Below are positions 50,790 to 60,106 of a DNA stretch of 64,000 bases, in pieces; the stretch's first letter is position 1; each line of letters starts with the position of its first letter. A program made the position numbers and the translations under genes. The notes below the pieces were generated by a model, which made no database searches, had not been told where the DNA came from, and was given only the letters and a program-made list of their open reading frames with translations. This DNA is from Planctomycetota bacterium (GTDB taxonomy: Bacteria > Planctomycetota > SZUA-567 > H5-PLA8). The stretch is from positions 620,001 through 684,000 of the forward strand of contig JABTUM010000003.1 of assembly GCA_015075375.1 (NCBI GenBank), read 5' to 3'.

Positions 50790-53585
50790 ATGCCTTCCGC
50801 CCCCTCCGAACCCGGCGCACCCCGGCGCGACGCGGCGCCCGCTTCCAGCGGCGACCCGCACGATACGCCTATGATGCGCCAGTTCCGCGCCGCCAAGGAA
50901 CGCTATCCCAAGCACCTGCTCTTTTTCCGGATGGGCGATTTCTACGAACTGTTCATGGACGACGCGAAGATCGCCGCGCGCGCGCTGGGCCTGACGCTGA
51001 CCAGCCGGAGCAAGGGCCCCGATGCGATCCCGATGGCCGGCGTTCCTTACCAGAGCGCCGAAGGGTATCTCGCGCGATTGCTGCGCCAGGGATTCAGCGT
51101 CGCGATCTGCGATCAGACGGAAGACCCGCGCAAGGCCAAAGGCATCGTGAAGCGCGAAGTCACGCGTGTCGTGACGCCCGGGACCGTCGTCGAAGACAAC
51201 ATGCTCGACGCACGCAAGCCCAACCGGCTGGCGGCCGTCTATCCGGAGCCCGGTCCGCACGAACCGACGCGGCGCTACGGACTGGCCGCCGCCGATCTGG
51301 CCACCGGAACGCTACATGTCCAGGAATTGGCCGGCTGGTCCGCGCTGGCGGGAGAACTGGCGCGCCTGGCGCCCAGCGAATGCCTGCTGCCCGAACCCGA
51401 TCCGTTGCCGCCCGGCGCGCGCCCGGTCTCGGCGCTCCCGCCCGGCTGCGAAGGCCGCTTCGCGCTTACGCGGCTTCCGGCGCCCAACTTCGAACCGCAG
51501 GCCGCTCACGGCCGGTTGACCGGGCGCTTCGCCGAACGCGGCCACGCGCAGGAACTCAAGAAGCTGGCGCGCGACCTGCCGCTGGGCGCGGCGGCGGCGG
51601 GCGTGCTGGCCGGGTACCTCGACGAGATGAATCCCGGAGCGGCGGCGCATCTGCGCGCGCCGCAGGCGCACGATCCCGAAGCGTTTTTGGAACTCGACGA
51701 GGCGGCCATCCACAGCCTGGAACTGACCGAGCGGCTGCGCGACCGCGCGACCGACGGTTCGCTGTTGTGGAGCATCGACCGCACCAAGACGGGGGCCGGA
51801 GCGCGGCGGCTGCGCGAATGGCTGCTTCGTCCGCTGCGCGAACTCAAGGCCCTGAAGGCGCGGCAGGAAGCCGTCTCGATCCTGACCGTGGACGAACGGC
51901 TGCGCGAGGAACTCCGCGCGCTGCTGGGCGAGGCCGCGGACCTGGAACGCATCAGCGCGCGCCTTGCCGCCTCCCGCGCGACGCCGCGCGATCTGGTGGC
52001 GCTGAAACACAGCTTGCAGTTGCTCCCGCGCTTCGAGGCGGCGCTGGAGGGCCTGCCGCAGGAGGTGCTCGCCGCGCTGCGTGCGCGCTGCGCGGGGCTG
52101 CAACCGGTTGCCGAGCGGATCGCGGAAACGCTGAAGGACGATTGCCCGCTCACGATCACCGAAGGCGGCCTGATCCGCGACGGCTTCCACGGCGACCTCG
52201 ACCGCCTGCGCGGGATCGCCACCGGCGGCAAGGAGTGGATCGCGCAGTTCCAGGCGCAGGAGGCCGAGCGCAGCGGAATCTCGAACCTGAAGATCGGCTA
52301 CAACAAGGTCTTCGGCTACTACATCGAGGTCACCAAGTCGAACCTGAAGAGCGTCCCCGCGTATTTCGAGCGGCGCCAGACCCTGGCGAACGCCGAGCGG
52401 TACGTGACGCCGGATCTGAAGGAGCGCGAGGCGGAAGTGCTGGGGGCGGAAGACAAGATCCGCGCGCTGGAGACCGAACTGTTTCACGCACTGCGCGACG
52501 AGACGGCAAAACGCGCGGCGGAGATTCAGGCGTCCGGCTCGGCGCTGGCCGAACTGGACGCGCTGGCTTCGCTGGCCGAGACCGCGGCGCGCAAAGGCTG
52601 GGTGCGCCCCGAACTGAGCAACGGGCGGCGGCTTTACTTCGAACAGGCGCGGCACCCGGTGCTGGAGGACACGCTCGCGCGCGGCGAGGTGATCCCCAAC
52701 GACCTGGCGTTGGAAGCGCCGCGCGGAAAGAACGGACGCAACGGCAAGGAAGCCGACGGTCCCGCGCAGATCCAGATTCTCACCGGCCCCAACATGGCCG
52801 GCAAATCGACCTACATCCGCACGGCGGCGCTGTGCACGATTCTGGCGCAGATGGGTTCCTTCGTGCCCGCCGACAAGGCCGAGGTGGGACTGGTGGACCG
52901 CATCTTCACCCGCGTGGGCGCGGCGGACGACCTCTTCGGCGGGCGCAGCACCTTTATGGTCGAGATGGCCGAAGTCGCGGAGATCCTCGCGCATGCCAGC
53001 GATGCGTCGCTTGTGATCCTGGACGAAGTGGGACGCGGCACGAGCACCTACGACGGGGTAAGCCTGGCGTGGTCGATCATCGAATACCTGCACGAAGGCC
53101 GCGCGCGTCCGCGCACGCTCTTCGCCACGCACTACCACGAACTGTGCGGGTTGGCGGAGGAACTCGCGCGCGTGCGCAACGCCAGCGCGCTGGTCAAGGA
53201 ATGGCAGGGCGAGATCACGTTCCTGTACCGGATCGTCGAAGGGCCCAGCGAGCGGAGTTTCGGGCTGCATGTCGCGCGGCTGGCCGGGGTGCCTAAAGAA
53301 GTGATCGAGCGGGCGCGGTCGATCCTGCTGGAACTGGAAGACGAGGCCCGCGTGCGCGTGGAGCACGTCACGCGCGAACCGTCCGGCGGCGCGCGCGCGC
53401 GCAAGCGGCCGCCCAGCCAGGACGACGGCCAGATGCTGCTCTTCGAACCCACGGCCGAGGAGATCGATCCGCGCGTGAAGCAACTGCTCGACAAGCTGCG
53501 CGGGCTGAATCCCGACGCGGTCACGCCGCTGGACGCACTGGCGCTGCTGGCCGATCTGATCAAGCAGGCAAAGGGCGAAAAGTAA
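50790..53585 (+). CDS. mutS: DNA mismatch repair protein MutS
   Basis: 931 residues, slightly longer than E. coli MutS (853). The mismatch-reading F51-x-E53 lies in RMGDFYELF after a short N-terminal extension of about 15. The ATPase Walker A GPNMAGKST is at 666-674. LVILDEVGRGTSTYDG (Walker B and signature) and LFATHYHELC follow. It recognises base mismatches in DNA and recruits MutL. No mutL is seen in the window. It begins the run mutS, ankyrin gene, SGNH gene, with 16 nt to the ankyrin gene. One of the most secure calls here. Confidence 0.97.
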   Translation: MPSAPSEPGAPRRDAAPASSGDPHDTPMMRQFRAAKERYPKHLLFFRMGDFYELFMDDAKIAARALGLTLTSRSKGPDAIPMAGVPYQSAEGYLARLLRQGFSVAICDQTEDPRKAKGIVKREVTRVVTPGTVVEDNMLDARKPNRLAAVYPEPGPHEPTRRYGLAAADLATGTLHVQELAGWSALAGELARLAPSECLLPEPDPLPPGARPVSALPPGCEGRFALTRLPAPNFEPQAAHGRLTGRFAERGHAQELKKLARDLPLGAAAAGVLAGYLDEMNPGAAAHLRAPQAHDPEAFLELDEAAIHSLELTERLRDRATDGSLLWSIDRTKTGAGARRLREWLLRPLRELKALKARQEAVSILTVDERLREELRALLGEAADLERISARLAASRATPRDLVALKHSLQLLPRFEAALEGLPQEVLAALRARCAGLQPVAERIAETLKDDCPLTITEGGLIRDGFHGDLDRLRGIATGGKEWIAQFQAQEAERSGISNLKIGYNKVFGYYIEVTKSNLKSVPAYFERRQTLANAERYVTPDLKEREAEVLGAEDKIRALETELFHALRDETAKRAAEIQASGSALAELDALASLAETAARKGWVRPELSNGRRLYFEQARHPVLEDTLARGEVIPNDLALEAPRGKNGRNGKEADGPAQIQILTGPNMAGKSTYIRTAALCTILAQMGSFVPADKAEVGLVDRIFTRVGAADDLFGGRSTFMVEMAEVAEILAHASDASLVILDEVGRGTSTYDGVSLAWSIIEYLHEGRARPRTLFATHYHELCGLAEELARVRNASALVKEWQGEITFLYRIVEGPSERSFGLHVARLAGVPKEVIERARSILLELEDEARVRVEHVTREPSGGARARKRPPSQDDGQMLLFEPTAEEIDPRVKQLLDKLRGLNPDAVTPLDALALLADLIKQAKGEK

Positions 53586-53601
53586 AACCGGAGGCGCGGC
53601 G

Positions 53602-54714
53602 ATGCCTAAGGCGGTTACGGACTTGGTCGAAGCGGCTCGCGCCGGCGACGCCACGCGCGCCCGGAAGATTCTCAAAGCCCATCCCGAAGCCGCGCGCGAC
53701 TGGAAGCCCATCATGAACGCGTGCTTCTACGGGCAGCCCGAACTCGTACAGATGCTGCTCAAAACCGGCGCCGATCCGAATATTCTCTCCAAAACTCCGC
53801 ACCGGCACCGCCCCCTGCACCGCACCATCGAGCACAAAAAAACGCTGCCCAAGACGAAGGCCCACGACCGAGTGGTGGAGGTGCTGCTGGCCGCCGGCGC
53901 CGATCCGTTGCAGCGCGGAACGTACCACCGCTGGACGGCGCTGGCGCTGGCCGCGTGCGGCGGTGAGACGCGCTTCGTCGATCCCCTGCGCAAGGCGCTC
54001 CCGCCGCTGGACCTCTGGCACGCCGCGGCGCTGGGCGAGACCGCGCGAGTCAAGACGCTGGTGAAGCAGGACCCGAAGCGCGCCACCGAACGCGACGCAG
54101 ACGGCTGGACGCCGCTGCTCTGGGCGTGCGCTTCCCAGATGCACAAGACGGATTCCAAGGCCGCGCGCGGGCTGATCGAGATCGCCGCCTTCCTCCTCGA
54201 ACGCGGAGCCAAGCCCAACGACGCTTTCCTTTTCGAGGGCAAGTGGCCGCTCCCGGCTCTGTACTGGGCCAGCGGCTGGAGCGGAAACACCAAGCTGACC
54301 GAGATGCTTCTGAAGGCCGGAGCCGATCCCCACGACGGCGAGTCGCTGCACCACAGCGCCGAACAGATGCACACGGGCTGTTTGCATGCGCTGCTTGCGC
54401 ACGGCTGCGACGTGAATCACCGGCATTCCACCGCAGGCAATACCGCGTTGCACTTCCTGATCTCGTATACAAGCCTGCAGGGCGTACCGTGGCTGCTGGA
54501 GCACGGCGCCGATCCGAACGTGCCCTGCGGGAAGGACGGCGAGACAGCGCTGCACGCCGCCGCGCGGCGCGGCTGCAACGAGAAGCTGCTCGCCAGACTG
54601 CTGAAGCATGGCGCGAACCCCGCGGCGAAGAGCAAGCAAGGCCGGACGCCGTTGCAGGTTGCGCAGGCGGCCGGGCATCGAAACGCGGCGGCGTTCTTGA
54701 AAGCGCACGCATGA
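53602..54714 (+). CDS. Ankyrin-repeat protein
   Basis: 370 residues built of roughly nine ankyrin units, for example LVQMLLKTGADPNILS, VVEVLLAAGADPLQRG and LLARLLKHGANPAAKSKQGR. No signal peptide or membrane helix, so cytosolic. Ankyrin units bind proteins; the partner is not evident. It lies 16 nt after mutS and overlaps the next gene by ATGA, so all three are probably cotranscribed. A link to mismatch repair is not implied by anything in the sequence. Confidence 0.9.
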   Translation: MPKAVTDLVEAARAGDATRARKILKAHPEAARDWKPIMNACFYGQPELVQMLLKTGADPNILSKTPHRHRPLHRTIEHKKTLPKTKAHDRVVEVLLAAGADPLQRGTYHRWTALALAACGGETRFVDPLRKALPPLDLWHAAALGETARVKTLVKQDPKRATERDADGWTPLLWACASQMHKTDSKAARGLIEIAAFLLERGAKPNDAFLFEGKWPLPALYWASGWSGNTKLTEMLLKAGADPHDGESLHHSAEQMHTGCLHALLAHGCDVNHRHSTAGNTALHFLISYTSLQGVPWLLEHGADPNVPCGKDGETALHAAARRGCNEKLLARLLKHGANPAAKSKQGRTPLQVAQAAGHRNAAAFLKAHA

Positions 54715-55817
54715 CCGAGCGGCTCTTGTCCTTAGCGATGCTGTTGAGCGGACTGGCCTCGGCCGGAGAATCGGCGTTGCGCGAGCGAATCGTTTTCCTG
54801 GGCAGTTCGAGCACCGACGGTTTCACCTATCCGCTGCTCGCAGGCCAGGCGCTGGAAGCGTCCGGAAAGCCCGTCCCGCTGCTTCACAACGCCGGCGCGG
54901 GAGGAAACACCGCCGCCGATATGCTTAAGCGCTTCGACCGTGATGTAGCGCCTTGGAAGCCGGCGCGCGTGGTGATCCAGAGCGGCGTAAACGACGCCTC
55001 CAAAGCCGTCCCGCTCGACGATTATCTCGCCACGGTGCGCCAACTGATCGAACGGGCCAAGGCCAACGGCGCGAAGGTCGTGCTGCTAACGCCCAATCGC
55101 ATCGGGGCGAAACACGGCGAAGCCGTGGCGCGCGTCGCCGCCTTTGCCGAGGCGCTGCGCAATCTCGCAGGGGAAACCGGCTGCGCGCTGGGCGATCCGC
55201 ATGCACTGATGGAAGAAGGCGCGGCGCAGGGCGCGGAGTTGCTCGAAGCCGATGCGCTGCATCCGAATTTCGCCGGCTACCGGCTGCTCGCACGCGCGGT
55301 CCTGAACGCGCTGGGCCATCCGGATGTTCCGGTGCCGGAGGCGCTTGAAGCGAAGCTGCTGCCGGGCGTGATTTCCGAATGGAGGCTCAGTCCCGTCCTC
55401 GAACGCAAGACGCCGCCCCTCGACGCGGCCGGCGTCGCGGCGCTGACTCCGGACGCCACCTGGGTTTCCGTGCGCGTACCGCAGCCGCTGCCCGAGCAAG
55501 CAACGCATTGGTGGCAGGATCAGATCCGGCGCGAGGGCTATGTGCTTGGATTGAAGGATGTCGTGGGCGCCGGCGCGCGCTACATCGGCCTCGCCACGGT
55601 GGATCGCGCCGAAGCGGGCGCCGCGGTGCTCAATACCGGCGGGCAGCTTCAGACGGTCTGGCTCAACGGAGTGCTCGTGTACAAGAGCAAGGAATGGACC
55701 GGCTACCACGCGGGCAGGGAACGCATTCCGGTCGAACTGAAGGCCGGCGCGAACCGCCTCGTGATTGAGACAGGCGATTCGTTTTTCGTGAGCCTCACCG
55801 AGACACCAGACTGGTAG
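54711..55817 (+). CDS. Secreted SGNH/GDSL-family hydrolase
   Basis: 368 residues with an N-terminal signal peptide (LLSLAMLLSGLASA). The SGNH blocks are present: GSSSTDG (catalytic S33) in block I, HNAGAGGNT in block II, QSGVNDAS (N94) in block III, and D181-x2-H184 (DALHPNFAGY) in block V. The last 130 residues form a beta-type domain (WLNGVLVYKSKEWTGYHAG) that looks like an accessory sugar-binding module. It is probably an esterase for acetylated or otherwise acylated carbohydrate outside the cytoplasm. The start overlaps the ankyrin gene stop as ATGA. Confidence 0.88.
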   Translation: MTERLLSLAMLLSGLASAGESALRERIVFLGSSSTDGFTYPLLAGQALEASGKPVPLLHNAGAGGNTAADMLKRFDRDVAPWKPARVVIQSGVNDASKAVPLDDYLATVRQLIERAKANGAKVVLLTPNRIGAKHGEAVARVAAFAEALRNLAGETGCALGDPHALMEEGAAQGAELLEADALHPNFAGYRLLARAVLNALGHPDVPVPEALEAKLLPGVISEWRLSPVLERKTPPLDAAGVAALTPDATWVSVRVPQPLPEQATHWWQDQIRREGYVLGLKDVVGAGARYIGLATVDRAEAGAAVLNTGGQLQTVWLNGVLVYKSKEWTGYHAGRERIPVELKAGANRLVIETGDSFFVSLTETPDW

Positions 55818-55938
55818 TGCGCAATGCACACGTGAGGTACAGCCCACTTGGCGCAATCCGTAAAAGAAGGTAGAGATCACGCGGTATATCGTGCCGGTTC
55901 GGGAAGCCGGTGCGCTTATAAAGGATGGCCCGCTAACG

Positions 55939-56481
55939 ATGACGCTCGAAGAACTCTTTCAACTCGCAGGCGGCTATCCGCTCGTTCTGGCCGGGCTCTT
56001 CGTCGCGCCTCCGGTCCTTGCCGGACTGGCGGGATTCGCGCATGCGCGCGATCTGGAAGGCCGTTCGCCGTTCCGCTGGCTCTATGCGGTCCTCGTCTAC
56101 TTGGCGTGCGTGCCGGGCATCTTCTCGGCGGTCGTGACCGGCTACATGCTCTTTTTTCAGAACGCCGACTTGATGCGCGTGAACGTACTCGTCTTCTTCC
56201 TGCCCATCGCCTCGATGGTTGCGACGCTCTTCTTGATCCACAAGGCGATGCCGCTGAAGGTCGTGCCGGGCTTCGACCGGCTGAGCGGGTTGATGCTGCT
56301 GCTGGGCATCAGTTTCGCCATGGCGCTGATGATTCAGAAGACGCGGATCTTCGCCTTCTTCGGCGCGGGCATCGAGACGCTCTTCGCGCTGGCGATCGGA
56401 CTATTCGGACTGCTCAAGTTGGGCGGCGCGAAGTTGTTTGGCGGGCCAACCGATCAGATCCCCAAAAAGGTGAATCTGTAA
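55939..56481 (+). CDS. Four- or five-helix membrane protein of unknown function
   Basis: 180 residues starting MTLEELFQLAGGYPLVLAG, with four or five membrane helices and a short polar tail, GGPTDQIPKKVNL. No family is recognised with confidence. AAGGATGG is about 11 nt upstream of the ATG. The 3' end overlaps the convergent gene at 56454-56909 by 28 nt. A possible role in membrane permeability or a sensor partner cannot be told from the sequence. Confidence 0.7.
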   Translation: MTLEELFQLAGGYPLVLAGLFVAPPVLAGLAGFAHARDLEGRSPFRWLYAVLVYLACVPGIFSAVVTGYMLFFQNADLMRVNVLVFFLPIASMVATLFLIHKAMPLKVVPGFDRLSGLMLLLGISFAMALMIQKTRIFAFFGAGIETLFALAIGLFGLLKLGGAKLFGGPTDQIPKKVNL

Positions 56482-56909
56482 ATTCCAAGCACAAAGCCCA
56501 GGAATTGGGCCGCCATGGCAACTACCCAATAACTGCACCATCCGCCTATCAGAATCCCGAGGGCTGAAACGGTGCGATCCGGCGCGGGCCCCTTACCGGT
56601 GTGACAGGCCACGCCCTGCCCGAAAAACATGCCTATACAGAGCGCCAGCCAGCCGCACGTCAACTTCCAATGCACGAAGAGTTCGATGCCGCGCAGGGGA
56701 ATGCCACGTGCCAGATCATCCAGTTCCTGGAAGGCGAGCCATGCGAAAACGGCGGCGCAACTCAGAGCCAAGCCGGCGTCAAGCAGCGTGAAGTGGAATC
56801 GCCTCGATCGCCGTTGCAGCGATTTTAGCGTGTACCGAACCAATAGAAATCCAAGCGTCAGAAAAACCAACGATGCGACGGCTAAGCCCAATGCCGCGGA
56901 ATTGGACAT
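56454..56909 (-). CDS. Four-helix membrane protein downstream of the squalene synthase gene
   Basis: 151 residues, four membrane helices: LGLAVASLVFLTLGFLLV, LLDAGLALSCAAVFAWLAF, WKLTCGWLALCIGMFFG and ILIGGWCSYWVVAMAAQFLG. A basic loop, LKSLQRRSRRFHF, follows the first helix. It lies 18 nt after the squalene synthase-like gene on the same strand, so it is probably cotranscribed. No family is recognised. It overlaps its convergent neighbour by 28 nt, which is unusual but does not disrupt either hydrophobic pattern. Confidence 0.62.
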   Translation of the reverse strand: MSNSAALGLAVASLVFLTLGFLLVRYTLKSLQRRSRRFHFTLLDAGLALSCAAVFAWLAFQELDDLARGIPLRGIELFVHWKLTCGWLALCIGMFFGQGVACHTGKGPAPDRTVSALGILIGGWCSYWVVAMAAQFLGFVLGIYRFTFLGI

Positions 56910-56927
56910 GGCCGCGCCTCGATCTAA

Positions 56928-58052
56928 TCAGGCCTGAACGGACAGCGCCGCTTCCACTTTGCGCCGTCCGCGGCGCATCCACCCGCGCAGCACGGTATTG
57001 CAGCACGCCACCGGCAGTGAGAGGAGCATGGTGCGGTAGACGAATCCGCGGCTCACCTTCGCGCGGGCGTCCGGATCGAGCCAGCGCGCGTTGCGCGCCA
57101 CGCGCTCCAAGGTGCCCAACCCGATCAGGATCGGCCACAGCACCGCCAGGCGCAGGCGGATGCAGCGGCGCGGGAGCGCCAGCGTGTACGCCTCGGCAGC
57201 CTCAAAATGCGCCAGCGCCGCGCGCAGCCCTGCTTCGAGAAGGTGCTTCGCCCGTTCGCCCTGTCCTACGTCCAGCAACGCTTCGGGTTCCAGGCCTTGC
57301 TCGCGCAGCAGGTCGGCCGGCAGGTAGCAGCGCCCGATCCGCAGATCTTTGGGCAGGTCGCGCAGAATGTTGGTCAATTGCAGCGCCTTGCCGAAGCGCA
57401 CGCCGTCGCGCGTCAATCCGTCCAGGTTTACGCCGCGCAGCGCCGGTTCGTGCGCCGCGAGCATCCGCGTCCAGAATTCGCCCACACATCCCGCCACGTA
57501 GTAGGTGTAGTCGTCCAGGTCGCCGGGGGCGCTCAGCGCCGCCACGCGGCCCGCGTCTTCAAGCGGAAAGAAGCGCAGGTCGCATTCCATGCCTTGGGTC
57601 AGCGTCACGACGATGCGCCGGACTTCAGTCCGGTCGGCCGGCTCGAGACCTTCCAGCAAGGCAAAGGCCTGGGGGAGCGATTCAAGCAGCGTGCGTTCGT
57701 CGGGCGGGGCCTGGGCGGCGGTGAGTTCCCCGGCGATGCGCGCCAACTCGGACTGGCGTGGCGCCTGCAAGAGCTGGCGGCGAAAGGCAAGCAGCAGGTC
57801 CAAGCGCCGGTCGGCGGGCAAGAGGCGCGAATCGGCGATCGTATCCGCGGCGCGCGCAAGCAGGTAGGCGAGCCCGATGGGTTCGCGCAAAGCCGGCGGC
57901 AACACGCGGACGGTCAGGTAGAATGCGCGGGATACGCCCTTAAGCAGCGCGCTCAACAGCATGCGGCGCGCTGCCGGATCGAGTGCGGGGAGATCGGCCG
58001 TCCCCTCGCGGCGCGACGGCAGGTCGGCCAGCTTTTGAATCCCGTTAAACAC
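56928..58052 (-). CDS. Squalene/phytoene synthase family protein
   Basis: 374 residues. It condenses two prenyl diphosphates head-to-head. The two Asp-rich Mg2+ sites are D70-x3-D74 (ARAADTIAD) and D232-x3-D236 (NILRDLPKDLRIGRCYLP), both complete. VSRAFYLTVRVLP and TYYVAGCVGEFWTRML are typical. The product is probably squalene or a C40/C30 precursor for hopanoids or carotenoids. No HpnC/D/E partner, desaturase or cyclase gene is in the window. It is cotranscribed with an XRE-type regulator upstream (52 nt) and a four-helix protein downstream (18 nt). Confidence 0.9.
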   Translation of the reverse strand: MFNGIQKLADLPSRREGTADLPALDPAARRMLLSALLKGVSRAFYLTVRVLPPALREPIGLAYLLARAADTIADSRLLPADRRLDLLLAFRRQLLQAPRQSELARIAGELTAAQAPPDERTLLESLPQAFALLEGLEPADRTEVRRIVVTLTQGMECDLRFFPLEDAGRVAALSAPGDLDDYTYYVAGCVGEFWTRMLAAHEPALRGVNLDGLTRDGVRFGKALQLTNILRDLPKDLRIGRCYLPADLLREQGLEPEALLDVGQGERAKHLLEAGLRAALAHFEAAEAYTLALPRRCIRLRLAVLWPILIGLGTLERVARNARWLDPDARAKVSRGFVYRTMLLSLPVACCNTVLRGWMRRGRRKVEAALSVQA

Positions 58053-58104
58053 GCAAGCGATTGTCTAGAGGTGCGCGCCGATTTCCAGTGAGAGCGCCCC
58101 GGAC

Positions 58105-58752
58105 TCAGGGCTTTGAGCGCGGCTCGGCCGGCCGCCCGTCTTCGGCCTCTTCACCGCGTGCGTTCAACTCGGGACCCAGAAGGGTACAAATGCGCTGAGC
58201 CGCACGCTGGGCGGACGAACCTTGGGGCGCATCGCGCAGGACTCGATGTGCCGCGTCGTACATTGCCCGGAGGGACCTCGTTTCCGCGTCCCGCGCTTGA
58301 GAAGCGGATTGCGCAACGGACGGCGAAGGGGCATCTGGACCGTTGGTTCCCCACGCACTTTGCAGCACTTGTTCCAGATCCGCCGATGCGTACTTGGACG
58401 CCCAGACTCGCAGGTTTGCGCGTTCGGCATCCGGCGCGAGCAGGTACGCGGCTACCAAGCCGGCCAGTTCGGGATTGCGCTCAAGTCCAACGCCCACCCG
58501 CAACCCCCACTCCGCGCGGCGCAGATCCTTGGGCCCCAAACCAAAGGCCAACCAACACGCCGAGCAGCCGACCACTTCCGCCAGACGTTGAACTTCGTGC
58601 ACGGTCGGGAATTGCCAGCGCTTTCCCCGCTCCATGCCCCAACGCCCCAAGGTACTCACGGAAATTCCGGTCTGCTTGGCAACGAGTTTCTGGGTCCCGT
58701 GGGGGATGACCTCATGCAGGCGAGCTAAGAGGGCTAGGGCGCTTTGACGCAT
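58105..58752 (-). CDS. XRE-type helix-turn-helix protein
   Basis: 215 residues. The N-terminal 70 form a helix-turn-helix of the phage repressor type, with QKLVAKQTGISVSTLGRWGM and a following helix around VHEVQRLAEVVGCSACWLAFG. The rest is Ala/Arg/Ser-rich and probably disordered or loosely helical. It lies 52 nt upstream of the squalene synthase-like gene on the same strand. Two CCAATTGG palindromes, 41 nt apart and 66-114 nt upstream of its ATG, are candidate operators. It may regulate itself and the downstream pair. Confidence 0.75.
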   Translation of the reverse strand: MRQSALALLARLHEVIPHGTQKLVAKQTGISVSTLGRWGMERGKRWQFPTVHEVQRLAEVVGCSACWLAFGLGPKDLRRAEWGLRVGVGLERNPELAGLVAAYLLAPDAERANLRVWASKYASADLEQVLQSAWGTNGPDAPSPSVAQSASQARDAETRSLRAMYDAAHRVLRDAPQGSSAQRAAQRICTLLGPELNARGEEAEDGRPAEPRSKP

Positions 58753-58817
58753 GGCACTATTTCCGTATCAAAGTCCATAAATGCAAGTTACGAAAGACTT
58801 TACAGGATAAAAATCAG

Positions 58818-58866
58818 CCAATTGGACGACCCCAATGATATAGAACTCTCTCTACGTTCCAATTGG
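58818..58866. promoter_or_regulatory. Two CCAATTGG palindromes upstream of the XRE gene
   Basis: CCAATTGG at 58818-58825 and 58859-58866, both followed by A(C/T)GAC, so a direct repeat of a palindromic site. The spacing of 41 nt is about four helical turns, so both face the same side of the DNA. They probably bind a dimeric regulator, most simply the XRE protein. Confidence 0.45.
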
Positions 58867-59033
58867 ATGACTTTATCTAAATAACCTACACAATACAAAC
58901 CTGCCTACCTCCCAACGCGTCGATCCCGAGGGCATCGCCCTCTCCCCAAAGTATACAATAAAAATTCCTGACTTACCCCCCGAGTGGCCGTTCACCAGAT
59001 GAATGCTCCAAGCGGCATGCGCTTCCACCGCTT

Positions 59034-59075
59034 CAAATAAAACATGCTCGCCCGGCCCTTAGCCAAGCGAGCATG
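59034..59075 (-). terminator. Intrinsic terminator for the dioxygenase gene at 59108
   Basis: CATGCTCGC (59043-59051) pairs with GCGAGCATG (59067-59075), 9 bp with a 15-nt loop. Read on the minus strand it is followed by TTTTATTTG. It lies 33 nt after the stop of the dioxygenase gene. Confidence 0.7.
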
Positions 59076-59107
59076 CTCGTCGTTCTGACGTTCCGGCGCG
59101 CCGCGGT

Positions 59108-59932
59108 TCAGCGCGAAGAGTAGATCACGGGATTGAGGTGTGTCTTCATCACTTCGCCGATCTGCGTTCCGGGGCACCACGCTTTCCAATCCGCCGTTTG
59201 GTTGTCGTTGGTGGGCTGCTTCAGGCGCATGTCTTCGTCCATGTAGATGATGGTCATCACTTCGCGCGCGCGGTCGGTGACGTTCGGGCCGGCGCGGTGG
59301 AAGGTCCAGCCGTAGTGGAAGCTGACCTCGCCCAGATCGAACGGTTCTTCGACGTATTGAAAACCTTGGTCGTGCATAGCCTTCGAGATCTGCACTTCGC
59401 TCTCGTCGCTGATCTTCAACTCGCGCCCGCATTCGAAGGTGTGGCTCTTCTTCGCGAAGGCCAACGGCCCCATTTCCAGCGGCGTGGCTTGGTGCGGAAT
59501 CCAGGCGGTGACCGACTTCTCGCTCGCCATGGGCCAATAGTACTGGTCGGCGTGCCAAGGCGTGAAACCGCCGCTGGGTTCCTTGTAGAGCGCCTGATCG
59601 TGCCACATGCGCACGCCGGTCACGCCCAGCAATTCTGCCGCGATCCGCGCCAAGCGCTTCCCAAAGACGAACTCCTTGACCGTATCGCACTTCGTCCAGA
59701 GATTGCCGACTTGAATGAACGCTTTGTTGTAGGTGGTCCGCTCGGCCATCGGGAGCGTATTGCGGTTCAACTCCAGCACCTTCTTCGTGATCGCCGGGCC
59801 GTAGTACGCAAGCACTTCGGGCGAGAGCACCTGCTTGAGTTTGATGTACCCGTTCTCGCGGAAGAAGCCGATCTGTTCGGCACTCAGCGCGTAACGCGTA
59901 TCGATATCGAGTTTCGTGGCGACGGCGGTCAT
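59108..59932 (-). CDS. Phytanoyl-CoA dioxygenase family protein
   Basis: 274 residues. Iron triad H127-x-D129 in TPWHADQYYW and a distal His at about 212 in GWTFHRAGPN, with Arg at about 221 or 223. It binds Fe(II) and 2-oxoglutarate. The ATG at 59932 is chosen over one 16 codons upstream, because the family start (LSAEQIGFFRENGYIKLKQ) begins just after it. It is divergent from an AraC gene starting at 60107, with 174 nt between starts, mirroring the pair at 3208/4138. It is the third PhyH protein of the window. The substrate is unknown. Confidence 0.9.
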   Translation of the reverse strand: MTAVATKLDIDTRYALSAEQIGFFRENGYIKLKQVLSPEVLAYYGPAITKKVLELNRNTLPMAERTTYNKAFIQVGNLWTKCDTVKEFVFGKRLARIAAELLGVTGVRMWHDQALYKEPSGGFTPWHADQYYWPMASEKSVTAWIPHQATPLEMGPLAFAKKSHTFECGRELKISDESEVQISKAMHDQGFQYVEEPFDLGEVSFHYGWTFHRAGPNVTDRAREVMTIIYMDEDMRLKQPTNDNQTADWKAWCPGTQIGEVMKTHLNPVIYSSR

Positions 59933-60106
59933 CGAAAGTTCCCTCGTGGATTGGGGCGAGCCGGTAGAGCGGCTGCGCATCGACGACCATTCAACCCTCT
60001 TGGCAGCCTGCAGGCTACGCCGGGGGATGCAAAGAATGGTACTTTTTTAATCTACGTTCTCGATTTATCATGGTGCACCGGCAAGAAGGTACGGAATTGG
60101 GTTGCC

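Larger units (their letters stand above)
58753..59107. other. A/T-rich intergenic region between the XRE and dioxygenase genes
   Basis: No gene is seen. It contains the CCAATTGG pair (58818, 58859), an AAAGTC/GACTTT inverted pair at 58770-58775 and 58796-58801, and the minus-strand terminator at 59034-59075. Confidence 0.5.

Noticed and set aside
47825..53296. A very long + strand open frame across the histidine kinase and mutS
   Set aside because: It is antisense to the hybrid kinase and out of frame with mutS. The translation is Arg/Gly/Ala-rich with no domain sense, an effect of GC-rich third codon positions.
51312..53714. An 800-residue minus-strand frame over mutS
   Set aside because: It is an antisense shadow of mutS with repetitive Arg/Ala/Gln composition.
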